From Kribbella soli (GTDB lineage Bacteria; Actinomycetota; Actinomycetes; Propionibacteriales; Kribbellaceae), in assembly GCF_004331345.1 (NCBI RefSeq), contig NZ_SJJZ01000002.1:806001-870000 (forward strand): a stretch of 64,000 bases of DNA. Direction: 5' to 3'. Made by a program: the position numbers and the translations under genes. Below the pieces are notes generated by a model, which searched no databases, was not told where the DNA came from, and saw nothing but the letters and a program-made list of their open reading frames with translations. Below, piece by piece: positions 58,298-64,000 of the stretch (positions are counted from its first letter, which is position 1; every line of letters begins with the position of its first letter).

Positions 58298-59224
58298 GTG
58301 CTTGGAACCGCTCTGCTCGCCGCATCCCGCAGCCGTCGTGTCCGGGCCGTCGTCACCAAGTCCCCGGTGACGCGCAAGGTCGTCACGCGCTTCATCGCCG
58401 GCGACGACGTGTACGCCGCCGTCGATACCACCCGCCGACTGGCCTCCGGCGGCTTCGCTGTGACCCTCGACCACCTGGGCGAGGACACGCTCGACCGCGC
58501 GCAGGCCGAGGCCACCCGGGACGCGTACCTCACGCTGATCGAACTGCTGGCCGACCAGGGGCTCGCGACCAGGTCCGAGGCATCGCTCAAGCTCTCCGCG
58601 ATGGGTCAGGCGCTGCCCGGCGACGGCGAGGCGCTCGCCGCCGAGAACGCGCACGCGATCTGCGCCGCGGCCGCGGAAGCCGGCATGACCGTCACCCTCG
58701 ACATGGAGGACCACACCACGGTCGACTCCACGCTCAGCATCCTGGCCGAGCTACGCAAGGACCACCCATGGGTCGGCGTCGCGCTGCAGGCGATGCTGTA
58801 CCGCACCGAGGCCGACTGCCGCGACCTCGCCACCACCGGGTCCCGGGTCCGCCTGGTCAAGGGCGCGTACGCCGAGCCGAAGTCGGTCGCCCACCCCGCG
58901 AAGAGCGACGTCGACCGCGCGTATGCCCGCTGCCTCGGCATTCTGATGGGCGGACTCGGCTACCCGATGATCGCCAGTCACGACCCGCGCATGATCGCCA
59001 TCGCCCAGGCGCTCGCAACCCAGCACGGGAAGGGCCAGGACGACTTCGAGTTCCAGATGCTCTACGGCATCCGGCCGAGCGCCCAGGAGCAGTTGCGCTC
59101 GCAGGGTTCCCGGGTGCGCATCTACGTTCCGTACGGCGACGACTGGTACGGGTATTTCATGCGCCGCCTGGCCGAACGCCCCGCCAACGTCGGCTTCCTG
59201 CTCCGCTCGCTCGTCACGAAGTAG
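58298..59224 (+). CDS. putB: proline dehydrogenase (monofunctional PRODH)
   Basis: A 308-residue FAD-dependent TIM-barrel enzyme that oxidises L-proline to pyrroline-5-carboxylate. The GTG at 58298 follows AGGAGG; upstream ATG at 58265 lacks a site. Key stretches are KLSAMGQALPGDGEAL, TVTLDMEDHTTVDSTL, VALQAMLYRTEADC, VRLVKGAYAEP (catalytic Lys region) and FMRRLAERPANVGFLLRSL, the C-terminal helix with the RRxxE-type substrate arginines. It is divergent from pucR. A P5C dehydrogenase partner is not in the window. Confidence 0.95.
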   Translation: MLGTALLAASRSRRVRAVVTKSPVTRKVVTRFIAGDDVYAAVDTTRRLASGGFAVTLDHLGEDTLDRAQAEATRDAYLTLIELLADQGLATRSEASLKLSAMGQALPGDGEALAAENAHAICAAAAEAGMTVTLDMEDHTTVDSTLSILAELRKDHPWVGVALQAMLYRTEADCRDLATTGSRVRLVKGAYAEPKSVAHPAKSDVDRAYARCLGILMGGLGYPMIASHDPRMIAIAQALATQHGKGQDDFEFQMLYGIRPSAQEQLRSQGSRVRIYVPYGDDWYGYFMRRLAERPANVGFLLRSLVTK

Positions 59225-59256
59225 CGCTGGCGACCTGTCGCATTTCGTGCTGCGCT

Positions 59257-59268
59257 GATCGTCATACA
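59257..59268. promoter_or_regulatory. second copy of the TGTATGACGATC motif (reverse)
   Basis: GATCGTCATACA, the reverse complement of the motif at 58199-58210, 43 bases before the GTG at 59311. It suggests the same regulator acts on the AhpD-like genes. Confidence 0.5.
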
Positions 59269-59310
59269 TCTGAAGGCGGACAGCCGAGTCCGCCGAGGAG
59301 GTGACGGCAC

Positions 59311-59637
59311 GTGCTGGAAGACGACGCGAAACGAGCAGCGCACCGCGCGCTGGTGGATCGGATCCTGACCGGCGACGGCAGAGCATCTGCCGAGCAGCGC
59401 TCGCGGGCGTTCAACAACGAGGGCCTCGCCCCACCGTTGAGCACGCTGATAGGCAAGGTCACTCGTACGCCGGTACGCATCGGCGAGGCGGACCTGGCGG
59501 TAGCGGGTTGCACCGAGGACGAGGTGTTCGAGTTGGTGATCTGCGCCGCGGTCGGTCAATCGACCCGGTTGTATGAAGCCGGACTGGCGGCGCTGGCCGA
59601 AGCGATCTCCGAGGAGGCGCCAGGCCATGCATCTTGA
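59311..59637 (+). CDS. small carboxymuconolactone-decarboxylase-like (AhpD-associated) protein
   Basis: A 108-residue helical protein. VRIGEADLAVAGCTEDEVFELVICAAVGQSTRLYEAGLAAL is similar to the helix pair of AhpD/CMD-like proteins but has no CxxC. The GTG at 59311 follows AGGAGGTGACGGCAC. It overlaps the next gene by 11 bases, so the two proteins are probably made together as partners. Confidence 0.65.
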   Translation: MLEDDAKRAAHRALVDRILTGDGRASAEQRSRAFNNEGLAPPLSTLIGKVTRTPVRIGEADLAVAGCTEDEVFELVICAAVGQSTRLYEAGLAALAEAISEEAPGHAS

Positions 59638-60208
59638 CATCCTCAACCACGGCTACCGGCCTGGAACGAAGCTGATGTTCGCGCTCATCCGGCTGTTCTC
59701 CGGGCAGCCGCTCCCTGACGCCGCCAAACTGACCTTCTACAGGTCTGACTTCTACGGCAACCCGGCCAAGGAGTTCACCCACGAGGCACTGCGCGGGCCG
59801 TCCGACTGGTCCGTCGGCGACCGCGAACTCATGGCGGCCTACGTGTCCAAGCTGAACCAGTCTGCGTTCTGTGTCGGCGCCCATACCGCGACCGCAAGCC
59901 TCGCCTACCAGGACGGTCCGCGGGTGGCGGCGGTCCTGGACGACCTGGAATCGGCGTCGATCGATGAGCCGCTCCGGGCAACGCTGCGCATGCTCGGCAA
60001 GCTGATCCGCGACGGACACGTCGACGCCGACGACCTGCGCGAGGTCCTGGCCGCCGGCGTCTCACCCCAGCAGGTCAAGGACGCGCTCGCGGTGTGCACC
60101 GCGTTCAACACGACCAGCCGCCTCGCGGACGCCTTCGGCTTCGAGCTCCTCACCCCGAAAGGCTATGAAGCAGGAGCGAAGTACCTCCTCAAACGCGGCT
60201 ACCGCTAG
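59627..60208 (+). CDS. AhpD/CMD-family protein with single active-site Cys
   Basis: A 193-residue protein of the alkylhydroperoxidase-D/carboxymuconolactone-decarboxylase fold. ELMAAYVSKLNQSAFCVGAHT is the family active-site helix, but the first Cys of CxxC is Ser (SAFC). The conserved His of the proton relay remains. The ATG at 59627 follows GAGGAGGCGCCAGG. A thiol-peroxidase role needing both Cys is unlikely to be intact; other CMD-fold functions are open. Its 3' end overlaps the opposite-strand membrane-protein gene by 20 bases. Confidence 0.78.
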   Translation: MHLDILNHGYRPGTKLMFALIRLFSGQPLPDAAKLTFYRSDFYGNPAKEFTHEALRGPSDWSVGDRELMAAYVSKLNQSAFCVGAHTATASLAYQDGPRVAAVLDDLESASIDEPLRATLRMLGKLIRDGHVDADDLREVLAAGVSPQQVKDALAVCTAFNTTSRLADAFGFELLTPKGYEAGAKYLLKRGYR

Positions 60209-60620
60209 CTGACGCAGGTAGCGGCTTCTTCAGCAGGAAGGCGGCAACGAACGCGACGGTCGCCACCGAGAACGTCACGAGCGGCGGACCGGGCACCCAC
60301 AGCACGGCGAGGCCGAGCGCGAGGACAGTCGCGACCAGGGCGATGATCCCGAACGGACGCAGCCGGTCCGGGTCGTTCCGCAGTACGTCGGCGATCATCC
60401 AGAGCAGCGCTCCGACGACGATCATCGCCAGCCCCATCGCCACACTCACACCTCGGCTCAGCGACTCCGCGTTGAGCTGCAACGGTCCGACGTCGATGGT
60501 CGAGGCGCGCATCGTCGCGGCCAGCTCCGGGTCGCCAGGTAGGACGAACTCCAGGATGTCGTGGCCGAGTCCGGTGAACCCCCAGGCCACCGCTCCCACT
60601 CGAAACGCTGTCAGGTTCAT
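60189..60620 (-). CDS. small four-helix membrane protein, unknown
   Basis: A 143-residue protein with about four hydrophobic helices (VGAVAWGFTGLGHDILEFVL, GVSVAMGLAMIVVGALLWMI, FGIIALVATVLALGLAVLWV, VTFSVATVAFVAAFLL). It resembles uncharacterised DUF-type membrane proteins. It is divergent from the TetR gene, 145 bases away, with a perfect palindrome between them, so it may be the repressor's target. Confidence 0.75.
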   Translation of the reverse strand: MNLTAFRVGAVAWGFTGLGHDILEFVLPGDPELAATMRASTIDVGPLQLNAESLSRGVSVAMGLAMIVVGALLWMIADVLRNDPDRLRPFGIIALVATVLALGLAVLWVPGPPLVTFSVATVAFVAAFLLKKPLPASASGSRV

Positions 60621-60714
60621 CGCGTCCTCAGCTCGGTTGATGTTTCCTGTTCTTCGTTCATGTTCAGGAAATTACGCCTGCGCGAATCGTCCCGGCAACG
60701 CGAGCTCGGTCACA

Positions 60715-60738
60715 CATACATACATGCCTGTATGTATG
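60715..60738. promoter_or_regulatory. perfect TetR-type operator
   Basis: CATACATACA (60715-60724) and TGTATGTATG (60729-60738) form a perfect 10-base inverted repeat with spacer TGCC, in the gap between the four-helix membrane protein and the TetR gene. It ends 27 bases before the TetR start. It is conspicuously AT-rich in this GC-rich DNA. Autoregulation is likely. Confidence 0.75.
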
Positions 60739-60765
60739 ATGGGCGTGGACCGTCGAGAGGAAGAG

Positions 60766-61371
60766 ATGCCGAAACCAGTACGCCGTACGCAGGCCGAGCG
60801 GATCGAGGTCACGCGGAACAAGCTGCTCGAGTCGGCGGCTCGCGGGTTCTCGACGTACGGGTACGGGAACGTTCGTCTCGACGACATCGCCCGGGACGCC
60901 GGCTACACCCGGGGAGCGCTCTATCACCTGTTCGCCGGTAAGGAGGAGCTCGCGCTGGCCGTGATCGACTGGGTCAGCCGCACCTGGCGCGCCGAGGTCG
61001 GCGAGCCCGCGGAGGCGATCGCGGATCCGGCCGAGCGGTTGGTGTGGACCGCGCAGGCGCACGCCAGGTACTGCCGGAAGGATGTCGCTGCCGTGCTGAT
61101 GAGCTTGCGGGTGGAGTTCGCCGGCCGGGACCATGCCGTGGCGCACGCCCTGACCGAACTCATGGAACCGTTGAAGGCCACCGTGGCGAAGGTCATCACG
61201 AGGGGCCGACGGGTCGGCAGCATCCCGCCCGGACCACCGCCCCGGGCCCTCGCGTCGGCGTACCTGGGCGCCCTCGAAGGCGTCACGGCCGCGGTCGGCG
61301 GTCCACCACACGACGTGGCCCTCACCGCCCGCGCCGTACGCGGCGTACTCGGCCTGCCGAACCCGTCTTGA
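60766..61371 (+). CDS. TetR-family repressor
   Basis: A 201-residue regulator. The HTH is LLESAARGFSTYGYGNVRLDDIARDAGYTRGALYHLFAGKEELALAV. The C-terminus looks like TetR_C domains with RVEFAGRD...VAHALTELMEP. The ATG at 60766 follows GAGAGGAAG. A strong palindrome precedes it. Confidence 0.92.
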   Translation: MPKPVRRTQAERIEVTRNKLLESAARGFSTYGYGNVRLDDIARDAGYTRGALYHLFAGKEELALAVIDWVSRTWRAEVGEPAEAIADPAERLVWTAQAHARYCRKDVAAVLMSLRVEFAGRDHAVAHALTELMEPLKATVAKVITRGRRVGSIPPGPPPRALASAYLGALEGVTAAVGGPPHDVALTARAVRGVLGLPNPS

Positions 61372-61422
61372 TCAGCCCTTCGGTGCCTGCGGCAACTCGA
61401 CGTGCCGGACTCCCCCGGACCT

Positions 61423-63075
61423 CTAGCCCGCAGGAGGTGTCAGTGCGTTGGTGATGCGTTGGCGGGATTGGTAGTAGTGGTTCGGGTCGAGTACCGGGTG
61501 GTTGAAGCGGAGGGTTCGGTCGGGGTCGATGAGGTCCAGGGCTGCGGCGTGGCCGTGGGTCGCGCGTACTGCCTGGAGGGCGCGGTGGTCCCACATTGCC
61601 TGCGCGAAGACGCGGTGGCGGAGGGACGGCCAGGGCGTGCCGTCCGGGCCGGGGTAAACGGCGAAGGGGTCACCGGACGGGAACGCGCCGCCGGCCGAGG
61701 TGTCCGCGAACGGATCCACCCGCCGGATCGAGTACTGCGTGTACCAGAAGTTGAATCCCCAGTGCAGGAACCCGTTCACACCGGACGCGAACAGCTGGTG
61801 CCCGATCGCACGGTTCCGCGCCGACGGCATCCCGATGAACCGGTTGGCGACATCGCGATCCTGGCTGACGCAGTAGTACACCCACAGATGTTCCGGCCGC
61901 TCGGCCAGGAACGGCTCCACATGATCGGTCGCGACCACGGGAACCTCGACAGCACCCGACGTGTAGAAGGAGTGCTCACTCAGGGCGTCGACGACCGTCC
62001 AGCCCTTCAGGAGATCGGCGACGACAGCCTTCGCGGCGAGGTAGCTCGCGAGCCCGTCCTCCCCGGACGGCTCGTCCGAGATGTGGAAGACGACGTGCTC
62101 GCGGTCCCATTCCTCGTCGAGTACCGCCTGCAGCGCCGGCAGCAGCGCTTCCATCAACTCCCGGTACCGTACGTCGGTCGCGGGCACGTCCCACCCGAAG
62201 GCGCGCTCCTCGCCGACCACGATGCCGGGCGTGGCCTTCGCGCCCCACTGGGTGAACAGATGCGCGACCTCGACCCCGGTGATCCCGGTACGTCGGCATA
62301 CGTCGAGCCAGCGCCGCAGCCGATCGAACCCGAACTCGTACCCCTCGTCGGTCGCCGTGATGTCGACCAGCTGCACCACGGTGCGGTACGTACCGACCGC
62401 GGTGTCGAGCGGCGGCGTCCAAACCGGCGCGAGCAACGACGTCGCACCCATCTCCACCGCGGACGCCATGAAGCGCTCCACGATGGTCCAGTGCTCTTCG
62501 CTGAACACCTCGACGCCGTAGTGGTCCGCGAGCGAGTCGAGATGCATCCAGTGGCTCGACACGATGTCGAGCGGCGGCAACTCGATCCCGGTGATCTCGA
62601 CCGCGACCGGCGCCCGATGCAGCTCGGAACCGTCGGGCGCGCTCACCACGATCGTGAGTTCGTGTACGCCGGCGCGGGCCGGATCGGTCGTGGTGACGTC
62701 GAACCACAGCGCACCCCAACTACCGAACCGCACCGGCGCTTCGCCGTTCGGCACGGGGCGCAGCACATCCGGATACAGGCCGGGCTCGTCGAACTCGTAG
62801 CCGTCGTCATGCCCCGGAAGAGCGACGAAGGTGCAAGGCACGAGGTCGACACTCGAGGCGGCGACCAAGTCGGCCGCTGCACCCTCGACCCGCACCTGCA
62901 GCGGGCGCGCGTCGCGGAACTTCGACTCGAGCGGAGGGCGATACGCGAGCTGGAACGACGCCGGTTCACCGAGGAAGGCCTGGAACCGGGTTTCGGCGGA
63001 CACGGGGCGCGGGTCCCGCACCGGGTGCACCTTCACGAGTGCATCGCAGAGCACGAACTCCCACTTGGCGGTCAC
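61423..63075 (-). CDS. DUF4091-type glycoside hydrolase-like protein
   Basis: A 550-residue protein. The GTG at 63075 follows AAGGAG. Residues about 1-180 are beta-sandwich-like (ETRFQAFLGEPASFQLAYRP, LWFDVTTTDPARAGVHELTIVV). A barrel follows (HYGVEVFSEEHWTIVERFM, GITGVEVAHLFTQWG, HISDEPSGEDGLASY with the likely catalytic Glu, GVNGFLHWGFNFWYT), ending in LDPNHYY. No signal peptide is visible, so it may act on imported oligosaccharide. Its target sugar is unknown. A GAATCT/AGATTC palindrome lies upstream. Confidence 0.78.
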   Translation of the reverse strand: MTAKWEFVLCDALVKVHPVRDPRPVSAETRFQAFLGEPASFQLAYRPPLESKFRDARPLQVRVEGAAADLVAASSVDLVPCTFVALPGHDDGYEFDEPGLYPDVLRPVPNGEAPVRFGSWGALWFDVTTTDPARAGVHELTIVVSAPDGSELHRAPVAVEITGIELPPLDIVSSHWMHLDSLADHYGVEVFSEEHWTIVERFMASAVEMGATSLLAPVWTPPLDTAVGTYRTVVQLVDITATDEGYEFGFDRLRRWLDVCRRTGITGVEVAHLFTQWGAKATPGIVVGEERAFGWDVPATDVRYRELMEALLPALQAVLDEEWDREHVVFHISDEPSGEDGLASYLAAKAVVADLLKGWTVVDALSEHSFYTSGAVEVPVVATDHVEPFLAERPEHLWVYYCVSQDRDVANRFIGMPSARNRAIGHQLFASGVNGFLHWGFNFWYTQYSIRRVDPFADTSAGGAFPSGDPFAVYPGPDGTPWPSLRHRVFAQAMWDHRALQAVRATHGHAAALDLIDPDRTLRFNHPVLDPNHYYQSRQRITNALTPPAG

Positions 63076-63152
63076 TTCGGACCACTCCTTCCGACAGGTT
63101 CGAAGGCCGCCGCAACGGCAGCTGGGCCATCCCACACGTCTGCGTGATAGTG

Positions 63153-63171
63153 GAATCTATGATGCAGATTC
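63153..63171. promoter_or_regulatory. inverted repeat upstream of DUF4091-type gene
   Basis: GAATCT (63153-63158) and AGATTC (63166-63171), spacer 7 bases, in a locally AT-rich stretch of the 132-base gap to the Lrp gene. It may be an operator for the glycosidase gene. Confidence 0.4.
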
Positions 63172-63207
63172 GCGCATCAATGCACAACCGTCATCCCACG
63201 GCCGGGC

Positions 63208-63654
63208 TCACGACGGGGCCGGGGTCAAGGCGCGTGCCGAGTAGTCGTGCAGGACGAGAGCGGTGGTCACCGGGCCGAAGCGGGCGAGGCTGTCGATGAT
63301 GGTCTCGAGGCGGCGCGCGTCGGAGCAATGAACGTCGCAGAGCAGGCAGTCCTCACCCGTGACCCGACGGATCGAGGTGATGTCAGGGGTCCGCGAGGCC
63401 AGCGCGAGGGCCTGTTCGAGTTGCGCGTGCGAGGTCCGCAGGCGGATGTGGGCGGTGATGCCGAGCCCGAGCTTGGCCGGGTCGACGATCGCTCGGTACC
63501 CCGTGATGACGCCGGTCTTCTCGAGCCGCTGCACCCGCGCGCTCGCGGCCGGCTGGGACAGCCCGACCCGGCGGCCGAGCTCGGCGCCGGTCAGCCGGCC
63601 CTCGGTCTGGAGCAGGGCGAGGATCCGCCGGTCGATCTCGTCGAGTGATTCCAT
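63208..63654 (-). CDS. Lrp/AsnC-family transcriptional regulator
   Basis: A 148-residue regulator. The HTH is LDEIDRRILALLQTEGRLTGAELGRRVGLSQPAASARVQRLEKTGVI, then the RAM/AsnC ligand-binding domain. ATG at 63654 is chosen; GTG at 63684 would add ten residues. It is divergent from the hydrolase gene at the right edge, with CACTTGC/GCAAGTG inverted repeats (63682 and 63756) flanking the start region. Confidence 0.9.
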   Translation of the reverse strand: MESLDEIDRRILALLQTEGRLTGAELGRRVGLSQPAASARVQRLEKTGVITGYRAIVDPAKLGLGITAHIRLRTSHAQLEQALALASRTPDITSIRRVTGEDCLLCDVHCSDARRLETIIDSLARFGPVTTALVLHDYSARALTPAPS

Positions 63655-63777
63655 GGTTGTCGCCGCCAATGTCCTTGTGATCACTTGCCACGCCGTCGCG
63701 GGTCTGTTGATTCGATCAGACTCAGAGCCTCAAGCCTCCCACGGTCGTGGGTTGCGCAAGTGAAAGCGAGGTCTGCA

Positions 63778-64000
63778 GTGACAGCGTTCGTCATCCTTCC
63801 GGGCATCGACGGCTCCGATGGTGCGCACTGGCAAAGCCGATGGGAACAGGCCTGGGGCGACCGCGCCGTTCGGATCGTTCCGGCCTCGTGGAGCGAGCCC
63901 GAACTGGACGACTGGGTCACCGCGGTCCAGCGTGCGTACGACGACGCTCGCGGCCGCGACGATGACGTGGTGCTGGTGGCTCACAGCCTGGGTTGCTGGG
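63778..64000 (+). CDS. RBBP9/YdeN-like serine hydrolase (cut by right edge)
   Basis: The first 74 residues of an alpha/beta hydrolase of the RBBP9/YdeN (DUF1810-like naming excluded) small-serine-hydrolase type: AFVILPGIDGSDGAHWQSRW opens the family, and DDVVLVAHSLGCW reaches the nucleophile Ser in HSLG. The GTG at 63778 follows GCGAGG. The remainder lies outside the window. It is divergent from the Lrp regulator, which probably controls it. Confidence 0.82.
   Translation, partial: MTAFVILPGIDGSDGAHWQSRWEQAWGDRAVRIVPASWSEPELDDWVTAVQRAYDDARGRDDDVVLVAHSLGCW

Noticed and set aside
1-64000. tRNA, rRNA, CRISPR arrays, prophage or integrase genes
   Set aside because: I saw no repeat-spacer arrays, no rRNA-like stretches, and no integrase or transposase frames. 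tRNA genes can be missed by eye.

Overview
The window is high-GC, densely packed DNA with many GTG starts, ATGA-type start/stop overlaps and a SARP regulator. That points to a filamentous actinomycete. The gene mix resembles a Kribbella-like member of the Propionibacteriales, but this is inference only: I see no rRNA or tRNA gene to confirm it.

Layout. (1) 1-7.2 kb: start of a respiratory nitrate reductase operon (narK, narG; narG runs off the left edge), a flavodoxin-like protein and two universal stress proteins. Two DosR/DevR-like boxes lie between narK and the flavodoxin gene. (2) 7.3-33.9 kb: a biosynthetic gene cluster with no NRPS or PKS. (3) 34-38 kb: ECF sigma factor, two more universal stress proteins (one a near copy of the one at 5.3 kb), a DoxX-like membrane protein and polyphosphate kinase 2. 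(4) 38-49.8 kb: ordinary accessory and housekeeping genes: ArsR regulator, aldo/keto reductase, secreted RTX-type protein, a four-gene oxidoreductase/hydrolase/EthD/TetR set, an ABC-2 transporter with a two-component system, RNase H and aquaporin. (5) 50-64 kb: a large secreted GH29-like enzyme, a proline/ornithine catabolic block (GntR, ornithine cyclodeaminase-like, prolidase-like amidohydrolase, PucR, proline dehydrogenase), AhpD-like proteins, a TetR gene with a perfect palindromic operator, a DUF4091-type glycosidase, an Lrp regulator and a hydrolase cut by the right edge.

The biosynthetic cluster is the main discovery. Its first operon encodes a lysine/ornithine N-hydroxylase, a PP-loop ATPase, a cupin, a methionyl-tRNA-synthetase-like protein and a D-amino-acid-oxidase-family flavoenzyme. 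N-hydroxylase, cupin plus MetRS-like protein and DAO form the known recipe for an N-N bond (hydrazine synthetase, as in s56-p1, triacsin and pyrazomycin-type pathways). Here the cupin and MetRS parts are separate, overlapping genes. Around this core are three ATP-grasp-type ligases, an AsnRS-like catalytic core, both glutamate mutase subunits (3-methylaspartate supply), a dimethylargininase-family enzyme, an FMN glutamate-synthase-like protein without Fe-S cysteines, a P450 with an altered I-helix, a solute-binding protein without a signal peptide, a second N-hydroxylase, three transport genes (MFS, APC, CPA2) and a SARP regulator. I read this as a ligase-assembled, peptide-like hydrazine (or hydrazine-derived) metabolite containing a methylaspartate/methylasparagine-type unit. 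The product is not deducible from sequence alone.
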